Positions 21,838-34,084 of a stretch of 64,000 nucleotides of DNA are shown here, piece by piece. The stretch comes from Zoogloea sp. (lineage in GTDB: Bacteria > Pseudomonadota > Gammaproteobacteria > Burkholderiales > Rhodocyclaceae), in NCBI GenBank assembly GCA_016703645.1, contig JADJBR010000007.1, positions 1,882,501 through 1,946,500 of the forward strand. Direction: 5' to 3'. The notes under the pieces were generated by a model. It did no database searches and had not been told where the DNA came from. It saw nothing but the letters and a program-made list of their open reading frames with translations. Position numbers and translations under genes: made by a program. Numbering within the stretch: the first letter of the stretch is position 1; each line of letters starts with the position of its first letter.

Positions 21838-22593
21838 TCAGGCCCGCAGTTTGTAGCCCCTGGCAAGCATTTGCAGGGTAATGACCGCGAGCACGACAAA
21901 ACAGACCGACACCACTCCGATGCTCACCCAGGGCGAGACGTCGGAGACCCCGAAAAATCCGTAACGGAACCCGTCAATCATGAAGAAAAACGGGTTGAAA
22001 TGCGACACCCCCTGCCAGAAAGCCGGTAGCGAGTGAATCGAATAGAAGACGCCCGACAGCATGGTCAAGGGCATGATCAGGAAATTCTGGAAGGCCGCCA
22101 ACTGGTCGAACTTGTCGGCCCAGATCCCGGCAATCACCCCCAGGCTGCCGAGAAATGCGCCACCGATCAGCGTGAAGGCCATGACCCAGCCCGGCTCGGC
22201 CAGACTCAGGGCGGCAAAGGGAAGGGACACCAGCAGTACCCCCACGCCACAGGCGACGCCCCGCAGCACCGAGGCAATCACATAGGCGGCGTAGAACTCG
22301 CGATAGGAGATGGGCGGCAGCAGCACAAACACGATGTTGCCGGTGATCTTGCTCTGGATCAGGGAAGACGAGCTGTTGGCAAAGGCGTTCTGCAGCACGG
22401 TCATCATGACCAGCCCGGGCACCAGAAAGGCGGTGTAGCTGACACCAGGATAGGGCTGCACATGATCTTCGAGCACGTGCCCGAAGATCAGCAGGTAGAG
22501 CACCGCGGTGAGCACCGGCGACAGCACGGTCTGGAAGCCCACCTTCCAGAAACGCAGGCACTCCTTGTACAAAAGGGTCTTGAAACCTTCCAT
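21838..22593 (-). CDS. ABC-2 type transporter permease (YadH-like)
   Basis: A 251-residue membrane protein with six predicted segments, e.g. VLSPVLTAVLYLLIFGHV near residue 25 and a C-terminal VVSVCFVVLAVITLQML. It resembles E. coli YadH; the substrate is unknown. It forms an exporter with the ATPase encoded 8 nt upstream and belongs to the mla-linked operon common in betaproteobacteria, which suggests an envelope substrate. Confidence 0.9.
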   Translation of the reverse strand: MEGFKTLLYKECLRFWKVGFQTVLSPVLTAVLYLLIFGHVLEDHVQPYPGVSYTAFLVPGLVMMTVLQNAFANSSSSLIQSKITGNIVFVLLPPISYREFYAAYVIASVLRGVACGVGVLLVSLPFAALSLAEPGWVMAFTLIGGAFLGSLGVIAGIWADKFDQLAAFQNFLIMPLTMLSGVFYSIHSLPAFWQGVSHFNPFFFMIDGFRYGFFGVSDVSPWVSIGVVSVCFVVLAVITLQMLARGYKLRA

Positions 22594-22600
22594 GGGCGCC

Positions 22601-23503
22601 TCAGTTCTGATTCATGATGCCGACGAAGACTTGCTCCATGTCGGGCTTTCCGAGGGCCATGTCGGTGATCTCGCCGCCCGCGGCACGCAGGCCGGCGAGC
22701 AGGTGCCCGACATCGTCGTAGTGGTCGAAACCCAGAAGCAGCTCGGCGCCCTCCTGGCTGAGGATACGGGCGGAGAACGGTGGCGGCAGGCTCACTGGAG
22801 CGGCCAGCCGCAGTTTCAGGGTATGGGTGGCAAAGCGTTGCAGCAGGTTGGCCGTGGTATCGAGGGCCACCACCCGTCCGGCCTTGAGCATGGCGATGCG
22901 CCCGCACAGGGACTCGGCCTCCTCGAGGTAGTGGGTGGTCAGCACAATGGTATGGCCGTCCTGGTTGAGCTTGCGGATGAACTGCCAGAGACCATGACGC
23001 AGCTCCACGTCCACCCCGGCGGTGGGCTCGTCGAGGACGATGACCGGGGGGCGATGCACCAGGGCCTGGGCCACCAGCGCCCGGCGTTTCATGCCCCCGG
23101 ACAGCATGCGCATGTTGGCGCCGGCCTTGCCGGTGAGGTCCAGGTTATGGAGGATCTCGTCGATCCAGTCGTCGTTGTTGCGGATGCCGAAGTAGCCCGA
23201 CTGGATGCGCAGCATTTCGCGCACCGAGAAGAAGGGGTCGAAGACCAGCTCCTGGGGCACCACCCCCAGGGCCATGCGGGCCGCGCGGTAGTCGCGCACC
23301 ACGTCGCGCCCCATCACCTCCAGGGTGCCGGAGTCGGGCCGGGCCAGACCTGCGAGACAGGAGATGAGGGTGGTCTTGCCCGCACCGTTGGGGCCCAGGA
23401 GGCCGAAAAACTCGCCCTGGGCCACCTCCAGATCCACGCCGGCCAGGGCCTGCAGGGAACGGAAACGCTTGGTGACGCCGGCAACGCGGATCGCTGGATT
23501 CAT
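22601..23503 (-). CDS. ABC transporter ATP-binding protein (YadG-like)
   Basis: A 300-residue ATPase: Walker A GPNGAGKT near residue 39, signature LSGGMKRR near 137, Walker B VIVLDEPTAGVD. The C-terminal ~80 residues are the family extension. The start at 23503 (MNPAIRVAGV) was chosen because translation upstream lacks homology and overlaps mlaB. Pairs with the following permease. Confidence 0.92.
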   Translation of the reverse strand: MNPAIRVAGVTKRFRSLQALAGVDLEVAQGEFFGLLGPNGAGKTTLISCLAGLARPDSGTLEVMGRDVVRDYRAARMALGVVPQELVFDPFFSVREMLRIQSGYFGIRNNDDWIDEILHNLDLTGKAGANMRMLSGGMKRRALVAQALVHRPPVIVLDEPTAGVDVELRHGLWQFIRKLNQDGHTIVLTTHYLEEAESLCGRIAMLKAGRVVALDTTANLLQRFATHTLKLRLAAPVSLPPPFSARILSQEGAELLLGFDHYDDVGHLLAGLRAAGGEITDMALGKPDMEQVFVGIMNQN

Positions 23504-23519
23504 GGACGAGGCCGCCGGC

Positions 23520-23804
23520 TCAGTGGGCCAGCGGAAGGATGGTGTCGACGTCGTAGAGGGACGCGAGACTGACCAGTGCTGGCGGTGGCTGGTCGATGGT
23601 AAGCCGACGGCCGGCGTTGCGGGCGGCACGAACCCAGCTCAGGAGCAGGGCCAGAGCTGCGGAGTCCACCTGGGTGACGCCGGACAGGTCCACCACGAGG
23701 TCGGCGGCGATCACATGTTCGCGGCCCGCGGTGGCCAGATCACCGGCGGTGGCCACCGTCAGTGGCCCGGAGAGGCTGAGGCGCTGGCCGTCGGTGCGGA
23801 TCAT
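23520..23804 (-). CDS. mlaB: STAS-domain protein MlaB
   Basis: A 94-residue STAS protein; the loop VVDLSGVTQVDSAAL contains the conserved serine contacting MlaF. It is the cytoplasmic stabiliser of the MlaFEDB phospholipid transporter. Its start overlaps the mlaC stop by four bases. Confidence 0.9.
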   Translation of the reverse strand: MIRTDGQRLSLSGPLTVATAGDLATAGREHVIAADLVVDLSGVTQVDSAALALLLSWVRAARNAGRRLTIDQPPPALVSLASLYDVDTILPLAH

Positions 23805-24436
23805 TTCTTGGCCGACACCGTGGCATCGAGCTGCTTGTTCTTGTCCTTGAGGGACTTGATCAGGCCGTCGATGCCACCTGTGCGCACCTCCTGGCCGAAA
23901 CTGTCGCGGTAATTGGTGACAAGGCTGACGCCCGCCACCAGGACATCGTAGACCTTCCAGCCATCGGCGAGCTTCTCGAGGTTGTAATCGATCTGCACCG
24001 GCTTGGCCCCCGGCTGGCGCACCTCGGTACGCACCACCACGTCGGTGTCCTCGGGCTTGGCCTTGAGGGGCTTGAAGTCGATCTGCTGGTTGCGGTACTG
24101 GGTCAGGGCATTGGAATAGGTGCGCACCAGCAGGGTCTTAAACTCCTGGGTCAGCACGGTCTTCTGCTCAGCGCTGGCCTGTTTCCAGTCCTTGCCGACG
24201 GCAAGGCGGGTCATGTGGGCAAAGTCGAAATAGGGCAGCACCCGGGTCTCGACCAGCTCGACCGCCTTGCGCGTATCGCCGGACTGGATGGCCTTGTCCT
24301 GACGCACGATGGTGATCACGTCGTCGGTGACGCTCTTCACCAGGGCATCGGGCGCGGTGGCGTCGACCGCGAGGGCATTGAACTGGACGCCTACGCTGAG
24401 GGCCAGCGCAGCAAGCAGGGAAGCAATCTTGTTCAT
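23801..24436 (-). CDS. mlaC: Periplasmic phospholipid-binding protein MlaC
   Basis: A 211-residue protein with a signal peptide (LAALALSVGVQFNALA) and the Tol_Tol_Ttg2 fold. It shuttles phospholipids between the MlaA complex in the outer membrane and MlaFEDB in the inner membrane. Located between mlaA and mlaB. Confidence 0.94.
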   Translation of the reverse strand: MNKIASLLAALALSVGVQFNALAVDATAPDALVKSVTDDVITIVRQDKAIQSGDTRKAVELVETRVLPYFDFAHMTRLAVGKDWKQASAEQKTVLTQEFKTLLVRTYSNALTQYRNQQIDFKPLKAKPEDTDVVVRTEVRQPGAKPVQIDYNLEKLADGWKVYDVLVAGVSLVTNYRDSFGQEVRTGGIDGLIKSLKDKNKQLDATVSAKK

Positions 24437-24475
24437 CTGTCGTTCTCTCTGTTGTTGTGGGGCTGGGCGCGGCTA

Positions 24476-25207
24476 TTACTCGTCGTCCGGATCCTTCACC
24501 CGGGGCGGCTGGCCGTCATAAACCTGGTTGAGGCGGTACTGCAGGTAAAAGCTGCGCATGTAACCGTACTTGTCCAGCGCAGCCTGTTCGGCCGTGGTAT
24601 CGGCACCCAGCAAGGACGCCCGACGGTGGGTGAAACGCAGGCCGCTAAGGGAGTTGCGCACGGCCACCTCCTTGAACTGCCACACCGGATCCGCCTCCAG
24701 GTCACCGATCAGGCCCACGCTGTCGCGCAGCGTGCTCGGCCCCAGGAAGGGCAGGACGATGTAGGGCCCTTCACCAACGCCCCAGCTGCCAAGGGTCTGG
24801 CCCAGATCCTCATCGTGCTTCTCAAGCCCCAGTTCGGTGGCAATGTCGAAGAGACCGAACATGCCGACGGTGCTATTGACCAGCACCCGCCCACCGTCCG
24901 ACAGGCCATCCACGAACTTGCCCTGGAGCAGGTTGTTCACCCCGATCCAGACGTCACCGATGTTGCCGAAGAAGTTGCCGACACCCACCTTGAGGGGCAG
25001 GGGGGCATAGTCATAGACCTGCGCCACCGGACGCATGACGTATTTGTCGGCGGTCTCGTTGAAGGCGAAGGTGGCGCGATTGAGGGGCTCCAGGGGGTCG
25101 CGCGGATGCCCGCCCGCACCGGCGCAGGCCGTCAGGGCCAGCGCCAAGCCCAGCGGGGCAAGACGTACCGCCAGGCTTCTCGTTGCGGGCATATTGCTGT
25201 TCTTCAT
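24476..25207 (-). CDS. mlaA: Outer-membrane lipoprotein MlaA (VacJ)
   Basis: A 243-residue lipoprotein with lipobox LTAC (Cys near 28) and the VacJ motif NRATFAFNETADKY. It removes mislocalised phospholipids from the outer leaflet. A GGGAG precedes the ATG at 25207. Inclusion of mlaA inside the mlaFEDCB operon is typical of betaproteobacteria and differs from E. coli. Confidence 0.95.
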   Translation of the reverse strand: MKNSNMPATRSLAVRLAPLGLALALTACAGAGGHPRDPLEPLNRATFAFNETADKYVMRPVAQVYDYAPLPLKVGVGNFFGNIGDVWIGVNNLLQGKFVDGLSDGGRVLVNSTVGMFGLFDIATELGLEKHDEDLGQTLGSWGVGEGPYIVLPFLGPSTLRDSVGLIGDLEADPVWQFKEVAVRNSLSGLRFTHRRASLLGADTTAEQAALDKYGYMRSFYLQYRLNQVYDGQPPRVKDPDDE

Positions 25208-25238
25208 CGTGGGGTACTCCCTGTGGGTGCTCCGCCGC

Positions 25239-25718
25239 TCACTTTGCCGGTGCCGGTTCGCCCTCGGCCGCCTTGCTGAACATGAACTGGCTGATCAGCT
25301 TCTCGAGCACAACGGCGGACTGGGTCTTCTTGATGACATCACCAGGCGCCAACAGCTTCTCTTCGCCCCCCGGGTCCAGGCCCAGGTACTGCTCGCCGAG
25401 CAAGCCCGAGGTCAGAATGTTGGCGAAAGTATCGGTGGGAAACTTGTAACGGCCATCCACGGTGAAGACCACCTCTGCCTGGAAGCGTTCATTGTCGTAG
25501 CGGATCTCGGAAACCCGCCCCACCAGCACACCCGCCACCTTCACCGGCGCGCGCACCTTGAGCCCGCCGATGTTGTCGAAGCGGGCGCTGAGGAGATAGG
25601 GCGACTGGATGTCGGAACCCGAGATGCTGCCGACCTTGAGCGCCAGGAAGAACAGCGCGGCGATCCCCATCGCCACGAAAACCCCGACCCACAGATCCAT
25701 CGTGGTGCGACTCATCAT
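25239..25718 (-). CDS. mlaD: MCE-domain substrate-binding protein MlaD
   Basis: A 159-residue protein with one N-terminal membrane anchor (WVGVFVAMGIAALFFLAL) and an MCE domain (VKVAGVLVGRVSEIRYD). It forms the hexameric periplasmic ring of the transporter. Its start overlaps the mlaE stop; a second ATG directly follows and may be used instead. Confidence 0.94.
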   Translation of the reverse strand: MMSRTTMDLWVGVFVAMGIAALFFLALKVGSISGSDIQSPYLLSARFDNIGGLKVRAPVKVAGVLVGRVSEIRYDNERFQAEVVFTVDGRYKFPTDTFANILTSGLLGEQYLGLDPGGEEKLLAPGDVIKKTQSAVVLEKLISQFMFSKAAEGEPAPAK

Positions 25719-26497
25719 TAACCTCGGAACATGAAAGACGTCATTACAAAATCCAGTGCCAGGATGGCCAGGGCCGAGCTCACCACGGTACGGGTGATAG
25801 CCCGGGACACGCCCTCGGCGGTGGGTACGCAGTCGTAGCCTTCGAAGACCGCAATCAGGGCCACCGCCACGCCGAACACACCGCTCTTGATCACCCCGTT
25901 CAGGACGTCATACCGGAAATCGACCGCATCCTGCATCTGCGCCCAGAAGGCCCCATCATCGACACCGATGACCACCACGCCGATGAGCCAGCCGCCGAAC
26001 ACCCCCATGGCCGAGAACAGCGCCGCCAGCAGGGGCATGGAGATGACCCCGCCCCAGAAACGCGGCGCCACCACCCGGGCGATGGGGCTCACTGCCATCA
26101 TGTCCATGGCCTTGAGCTGCTCGGTGACCTTCATCAGGCCGATCTCCGCCGTGACTGCAGACCCGGCCCGGCTGGCAAACAGCAGCCCCGCCACCACCGG
26201 CCCCAGCTCCCGCACCAGGGACAGGGCCACGAGGGTTCCCAGGGAGTCGCTGGCCCCATAGCGCTGCAGGGTTTCGTATCCCTGCAGGCCCAGCACCAGC
26301 CCAACGAAGAGGCCCGACACGAGAATGATCAGCAGGGACATCACCCCGCTGAAGTACAGCTCACGCAGGGTGAGATGGATGCGGGTGAAGGACTGCCCGG
26401 AATAGACCAGGATCAGCCAGAAGAAACGGGCGATGAAGCCCAGTTGCCAGATGCCGTTGATGGCCATCGAACCCATCTTGCGGAACACGTCTGCCAT
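25718..26497 (-). CDS. mlaE: Phospholipid transporter permease MlaE
   Basis: A 259-residue MlaE permease: interfacial N-terminal helix, then several membrane helices including LIILVSGLFVGLVLGLQGY. The conserved RELGPVVAGLLFASRAGSA motif contacts MlaF. It overlaps mlaF by four bases (ATGA). Confidence 0.95.
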   Translation of the reverse strand: MADVFRKMGSMAINGIWQLGFIARFFWLILVYSGQSFTRIHLTLRELYFSGVMSLLIILVSGLFVGLVLGLQGYETLQRYGASDSLGTLVALSLVRELGPVVAGLLFASRAGSAVTAEIGLMKVTEQLKAMDMMAVSPIARVVAPRFWGGVISMPLLAALFSAMGVFGGWLIGVVVIGVDDGAFWAQMQDAVDFRYDVLNGVIKSGVFGVAVALIAVFEGYDCVPTAEGVSRAITRTVVSSALAILALDFVMTSFMFRG

Positions 26498-27300
26498 CAG
26501 CCCGCCCCTCCGACCAGGGCCGTGGCGTAGTCGCCGGCCGGGTAATGGAAGGGCACCGGACCATCGGCCTGGGCATGGACGAACTGGGAGACGAAGGGGT
26601 CGGCAGAGTTGCGGATCTCGTCCGGCGTGCCTTCGGCCACCACCCGGCCTTCGGAGATGAAATAGATGTAGTCCACGATCTGCAGGGACTCCTGGATATC
26701 GTGGGTGACGATGACGGAGCTGGCGCCGAGGGCGTCATTGAGGCGCCGGATGAGCTGACCGATCACCCCGAGGGAGATGGGATCAAGGCCGGTGAAGGGC
26801 TCGTCGTACATCAGCAGCATGGGGTCGAGGGCGATGGTGCGCGCCAGGGCCACGCGCCGCGCCATGCCGCCCGACAGCTCACCGGGCATCAGCTTGGCAG
26901 CGCCGCGCAGACCCACGGCATGAAGCTTCATCATCACCAGGTCGTTGATCAGCTCGGCGGGAAGGTCGGTGTGCTCCCGGAGGGGGAAGGCCACGTTGTC
27001 GAACACCGACATATCGGTAAACAGCGCGCCAAACTGGAACAGCATGCCCATGCGCCGGCGCAGGGCATACAGGGCATCGCGCCCCAGCCCCGCCACATCC
27101 TGCCCGTCCACCGTCACGCGGCCGCCCACGGCGCGCTCCTGCCCGCCGATCAGGCGCAGCAGGGTCGTCTTGCCGCAGCCACTGCCACCCATGATGGCAA
27201 CCACTTTTCCGCGGGGAATCGACAGGGAAATGCCGCGCAGGATCGCCCGCTCGCCATAGGCGAAACGCACGTTCTCGAGACGGACAAGGGGCTCGGACAT
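26497..27300 (-). CDS. mlaF: Phospholipid transporter ATPase MlaF
   Basis: A 267-residue ABC ATPase: Walker A GGSGCGKTT, signature LSGGMARRVALAR, Walker B LLMYDEPFTGLDP. First gene of the mla operon. The ATG at 27300 (MSEPLVRLENVRF) is taken as the start; a TTG five codons upstream is possible. Neither has a strong Shine-Dalgarno. Confidence 0.94.
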   Translation of the reverse strand: MSEPLVRLENVRFAYGERAILRGISLSIPRGKVVAIMGGSGCGKTTLLRLIGGQERAVGGRVTVDGQDVAGLGRDALYALRRRMGMLFQFGALFTDMSVFDNVAFPLREHTDLPAELINDLVMMKLHAVGLRGAAKLMPGELSGGMARRVALARTIALDPMLLMYDEPFTGLDPISLGVIGQLIRRLNDALGASSVIVTHDIQESLQIVDYIYFISEGRVVAEGTPDEIRNSADPFVSQFVHAQADGPVPFHYPAGDYATALVGGAG

Positions 27301-27438
27301 GGAGAATTGTTGCAACGCGGGACGCGGATTGTAGCAGAGGGAGAATGACGTGACATGCCGCCACCCCGTTCATGAAAACGAAATATCTCGTCACATCAAC
27401 ATCTTGAGCACGTTTCAGCGGGCTTTGCAGGAGGCGTT

Positions 27439-30233
<2,795 letters not shown>

Positions 30234-30250
30234 TGCCCAAAGGATCCCCC

Positions 30251-30454
30251 ATGCTGCGCCTTGCCCTTCTCGCCATCCTCGCCCTCCTGTCCGGCTGCGC
30301 GTCGCCGGACCGCAACTTCTACGAGGGCATCCGGCAGGAAAACGCCCGGCGCCAGCACGAACCGGGCCGCGACATCAGCCGTGACGCCCCCCAGCCCGGC
30401 TACGACGCCTACGAGAAAGAGCGTCAGCGCCTCAAGGAGGAGGCACGTCAATGA
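30251..30454 (+). CDS. Small putative lipoprotein
   Basis: A 67-residue protein starting MLRLALLAILALLSGC with lipobox LSGC, then a short charged, Arg/Glu-rich tail. AAAGGAT precedes the ATG at 30251. It overlaps lptE by four bases, so it is probably translationally coupled. No family recognised. Confidence 0.75.
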   Translation: MLRLALLAILALLSGCASPDRNFYEGIRQENARRQHEPGRDISRDAPQPGYDAYEKERQRLKEEARQ

Positions 30455-30981
30455 GCCACCTGCACCAGCCCGGGCGCCGCCGCGCCCTCGCCGTCCTTGG
30501 CGCCCTGCCGCTGCTCGCCGCCGGCTGTGGCTTCCAGCTCCGTGGGGCGCGCCCCCTGCCCTTCGACACCATCTACCTGGGCATGTACGAGTACTCCGAG
30601 CTGGCAGCCGCCATCCGCAGGCAGATCCGGGCCGGCAGCACCACCCGGGTCGTGGCCCGGCAGGAGGACGCCGCAGTCCGCCTGGAGGTTCTCGCCGACG
30701 CCAAGGAAAAGTCCATCCTGGCCCTCAATACCCAGGGCCGGGTGCGCGAATACCAACTCCGCCAGCGCTTCAGCTTCAGGCTGGTGGACAAGAATGGCCA
30801 GGAGGTCATCGCGCCGAACGAGATCCTGCTGCGCCGCGATCTGGCCTTCGATGACTCCCAGGTATTGGCCAAGGAACAGGAAGAAATCCTGCTCTACCGG
30901 GACATGCAGACCGATCTGGTGCAGCAGCTCATGCGCCGCCTGTCGTCCGCACGCATGCCGGACGCCCCGCCCAAGCCGTGA
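30451..30981 (+). CDS. lptE: LPS-assembly lipoprotein LptE
   Basis: A 176-residue outer-membrane lipoprotein (lipobox LAAGC followed by GFQLRG) that plugs the LptD barrel for lipopolysaccharide export. The order leuS-lipoprotein-lptE-holA is conserved. Its stop overlaps the holA start. Confidence 0.93.
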   Translation: MSHLHQPGRRRALAVLGALPLLAAGCGFQLRGARPLPFDTIYLGMYEYSELAAAIRRQIRAGSTTRVVARQEDAAVRLEVLADAKEKSILALNTQGRVREYQLRQRFSFRLVDKNGQEVIAPNEILLRRDLAFDDSQVLAKEQEEILLYRDMQTDLVQQLMRRLSSARMPDAPPKP

Positions 30982-32009
30982 ACCTGCGTCCCGAGCAGCT
31001 CATCAGCCAGCTCGACAAGCCCCTCGGCCCGCTCTACATCCTTCACGGCAACGAGCCGCTGCTGGTTCTCGAAGCGGGCGACGCCATCCGCGCAGCCGCG
31101 CGCAAGCAAGGCTACGCCGAACGCGAGGTGCTCGTCGCCGGCCAGGGCTTTCGCTGGACGGATCTGCATTCGGCCGCCGGCAACCTGTCCCTGTTCGGAG
31201 CCAGTAAATTGGTGGATCTGCGAATCCCCAACGGCAAACCCGGCCGCGACGGCGGCGAAGCCCTGCAGCGCTACGCCCGTCACCTGGACGAGGGCGTTGT
31301 CACCCTGATCACCCTGCCCGAGATGGACTGGGCCACGCGCAAGGCCGCATGGTTCGTCGCCTTGAGCGAAGCCGGCGTGGTCGTCGAACTCAACGCCCCC
31401 GAGCGCGAACGCCTGCCCGACTGGCTGGCCCGCCGCCTCGCCGCCCAGCAACAGAAGGCCTCGCCGGACGCCCTCGCCTTCATCGCTGATCACATCGAAG
31501 GCAACCTGCTGGCGGCCCACCAGGAAATCCTCAAGCTTGGCCTGCTCCACCCGCCCGGCGAACTGTCCCTGGAGGCCGTGCGCGACGCCGTGCTCAACGT
31601 GGCCCGCTACGACGTGGACAAGCTGCGCAACGCCATGCTGGAAGGCGACGCCGCGCGCTGCGCTCGCCTGCTGGAGGGCCTCAAAGGCGAAGGCGAGGCA
31701 CCGCCGCTGGTCCTGTGGGCCGTGGCCAACGAGATCCGCACCCTCGCGCGCCTGCGCATGGGCGTCGACGACGGCCAGCCCCTGCAGGGCCTGTTCAAGG
31801 CCGAACGAGTCTTCGAGGAACGCCGCAAACAGGCCATCCAGCGCGCCCTCCAGCGTCTCACCAGTGCCAGCCTGCGCACCGCGATCTTGCACGCCGCCAG
31901 AATTGACCGGATGATCAAGGGTCTGACAACGGGTGACGTGTGGGACGAGTTCCTGCAACTGTGCCTGCGCCTCTGCCGCGGCGCAGCCCAGGCCCCGGCG
32001 CGGCGCTGA
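30978..32009 (+). CDS. holA: DNA polymerase III delta subunit
   Basis: A 343-residue clamp-loader subunit that opens the beta clamp. N-terminal motif PLYILHGNEPLLVLEAGDAIR and C-terminal helical collar typical of HolA. It overlaps lptE by four bases and is followed 30 nt later by proA. Confidence 0.94.
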   Translation: MNLRPEQLISQLDKPLGPLYILHGNEPLLVLEAGDAIRAAARKQGYAEREVLVAGQGFRWTDLHSAAGNLSLFGASKLVDLRIPNGKPGRDGGEALQRYARHLDEGVVTLITLPEMDWATRKAAWFVALSEAGVVVELNAPERERLPDWLARRLAAQQQKASPDALAFIADHIEGNLLAAHQEILKLGLLHPPGELSLEAVRDAVLNVARYDVDKLRNAMLEGDAARCARLLEGLKGEGEAPPLVLWAVANEIRTLARLRMGVDDGQPLQGLFKAERVFEERRKQAIQRALQRLTSASLRTAILHAARIDRMIKGLTTGDVWDEFLQLCLRLCRGAAQAPARR

Positions 32010-32039
32010 CCGCCGCCCACCGATTCGAGAGTAAACACG

Positions 32040-33317
32040 ATGGACATCAAGACCTACATGCAAGGTGTCGGCCGTCAGGCCCGCGCCGCCTCCCGGGCCA
32101 TCGCCGCCGCCACCACCGGCGCCAAGAACACCGCCCTCCTCGCCATGGCTGCCGAGATCCGCGCCCACAGGGCCGAACTCCTCGCCGCCAACCAGCGCGA
32201 CCTGGAGGAGGCCCGCGCCAACGGCCTCGAGCCGTCCATGATTGATCGCCTGACCCTGTCCGAAAAGGGCATCGAGGCCATGGCCCAGGGCCTCGAACAG
32301 GTCGCCGCCCTGCCCGATCCGGTGGGCGAGGTCACCGACATGAAACGCCGCCCCTCCGGCATCTCGGTGGGCAAGATGCGCGTGCCCCTTGGCGTCATCG
32401 GCATCATCTACGAGGCCCGACCCAACGTTACCGCCGACGCCGCAGCCCTGTGCCTGAAGTCCGGCAACGCGGCCATCCTGCGCGGCGGCAAGGAAGCCCT
32501 GCATTCCAACCAGGCCATCGCCGCCTGCGTGCGCGCCGGCCTGGCCGCGGCACAACTGCCCGAGCACGCCATCCAGGTCATCGAGACCACCGACCGGGCC
32601 GCCGTGGGCGAGCTCATCACCATGCCCCAGTTCGTGGACGTGATCGTCCCCCGCGGCGGCAAGGGCCTCATCGAGCGCATTTCCAGCGAGGCCCGGGTAC
32701 CGGTCATCAAGCACCTGGACGGCAACTGCCATGTGTACGTGGACGAGTTCGCCGATCCGGCCAAGGCCCTGGCCATTGTCGAAAACTCCAAGACCCAGCG
32801 TTACGGCACCTGCAACACCACCGAATCCCTGCTGGTGGACGCGGCCATCGCCAAGGCCCAGCTGCCGGCCCTCGGCGCCATGCTGGCTGACAAGGGTGTC
32901 GAGCTGCGGGCCTGCCCGGCCACCCTGGCCATCCTGCGCGAGGCCGGCGTGGCCGAAAGCCGGCTGAAGGTGGCCGTCGAATCCGACTGGACCGAGGAAT
33001 TCCTCGCCCCCATCATCGCCATCAAGGTGGTGTCCGGGCTCGACGAAGCCATTGAACACATCAACACCTGTTCGTCCCAGCACACCGAATCCATCGTCAC
33101 CGAGAACTACACCCGGGCCATGCGCTTCCTGCGCGAGGTGGATTCCGCCTCGGTGATGATCAACGCCTCCACCCGCTTTGCCGACGGCTTCGAGTACGGT
33201 CTGGGCGCCGAGATCGGCATTTCCACCGACAAGATCCACGCCCGCGGGCCGGTGGGTCTGGAAGGCCTGACCAGCCAGAAGTGGATCGTCTTCGGCGAAG
33301 GGCACGTGCGCGCCTGA
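32040..33317 (+). CDS. proA: Gamma-glutamyl phosphate reductase
   Basis: A 425-residue NADPH-dependent enzyme of proline synthesis. The catalytic cysteine is in [10 protein letters not shown], and PRGGKGLI and the C-terminal [13 protein letters not shown] are family signatures. Last gene of the leuS-lptE-holA-proA run; a hairpin follows at 33361. Confidence 0.97.
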   Translation: MDIKTYMQGVGRQARAASRAIAAATTGAKNTALLAMAAEIRAHRAELLAANQRDLEEARANGLEPSMIDRLTLSEKGIEAMAQGLEQVAALPDPVGEVTDMKRRPSGISVGKMRVPLGVIGIIYEARPNVTADAAALCLKSGNAAILRGGKEALHSNQAIAACVRAGLAAAQLPEHAIQVIETTDRAAVGELITMPQFVDVIVPRGGKGLIERISSEARVPVIKHLDGNCHVYVDEFADPAKALAIVENSKTQRYGTCNTTESLLVDAAIAKAQLPALGAMLADKGVELRACPATLAILREAGVAESRLKVAVESDWTEEFLAPIIAIKVVSGLDEAIEHINTCSSQHTESIVTENYTRAMRFLREVDSASVMINASTRFADGFEYGLGAEIGISTDKIHARGPVGLEGLTSQKWIVFGEGHVRA

Positions 33318-33360
33318 GTCCATCAAAGTCTCCCCGCCGGGCGCGTTCCCGGCTAAGATT

Positions 33361-33408
33361 CAAACGCCCGTTCGAAATCGCATGCAAAGGCGACGAAACG
33401 GGCGTTTG
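33361..33408 (+). terminator. Hairpin after proA
   Basis: Perfect 12-bp arms CAAACGCCCGTT (33361-33372) and AACGGGCGTTTG (33397-33408) with a 24-nt loop. There is no long T run, so it is a probable but not certain terminator. Confidence 0.5.
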
Positions 33409-33431
33409 CACATCCACACAAGGAGACAGCC

Positions 33432-34010
33432 ATGAAGCGATTCCTGAGCGGCAGCCTGCTCGCCGCCGCCCTGCTCACCACGCAGCCCGCACTCTCAGCC
33501 GAACTCGCGGGCACCCACATTGACGATCGCGCCAGCGTGGCCGGCAACGAACTCGTCCTGAACGGGGTAGGCTTGCGCACCCGCTTCATGCTCAAGGTTT
33601 ACACCATCGGTCTGTACCTGCCCAAACGCAGCGAGAGCCCTGTCAGCGCCATCACCGGGGCCGGTGCAAAACGCATCCAGATCATCACCCTGCGTGACCT
33701 CAGTGCCGAAGACTTCGCCAATGCCCTGATTGACGGGGTCCGGAAAAATCACGGTGACGCCGATCTGGCCAACCTGCAAGGCCGCCTGGATGAGTTCCGC
33801 ACGACCTTGATAGCGATACGCGCCGCCCCCAACGGCACCCAGGTCCGCATCGACTGGCTGCCCGCCAGTGGCACGCGGCTTTCCATCGGCAATGAAACGC
33901 GCGGCAAGGACATTCCCGGCGAGGACTTCTTTCGCGCCCTCCTGCGTATCTGGATTGGCGACAAACCCGTTGATGAAGACTTGAAGAACGCGCTGCTGGG
34001 CAAGCGCTGA
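33432..34010 (+). CDS. Periplasmic chalcone isomerase-like protein
   Basis: A 192-residue protein with a signal peptide (LLAAALLTTQPALSA) and a chalcone-isomerase-like fold (GVGLRTRFMLKVYTIGLYLP). Bacterial members are secreted and lack the plant enzyme's substrate; they probably bind lipids or fatty acids. AGGAGA lies before the ATG. No operon partner. Confidence 0.8.
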   Translation: MKRFLSGSLLAAALLTTQPALSAELAGTHIDDRASVAGNELVLNGVGLRTRFMLKVYTIGLYLPKRSESPVSAITGAGAKRIQIITLRDLSAEDFANALIDGVRKNHGDADLANLQGRLDEFRTTLIAIRAAPNGTQVRIDWLPASGTRLSIGNETRGKDIPGEDFFRALLRIWIGDKPVDEDLKNALLGKR

Positions 34011-34084
34011 CGCACTTGCGGCAAGGCTGGCGGCAGGCGCAGAATTGCCCCATGTATTTGCGCCCCGCCACTGCTTCTCCGGCA

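Noticed and set aside
30894-33326. 810-codon minus-strand frame opposite holA-proA
   Set aside because: Gly/His/Gln-rich shadow of two certain genes.
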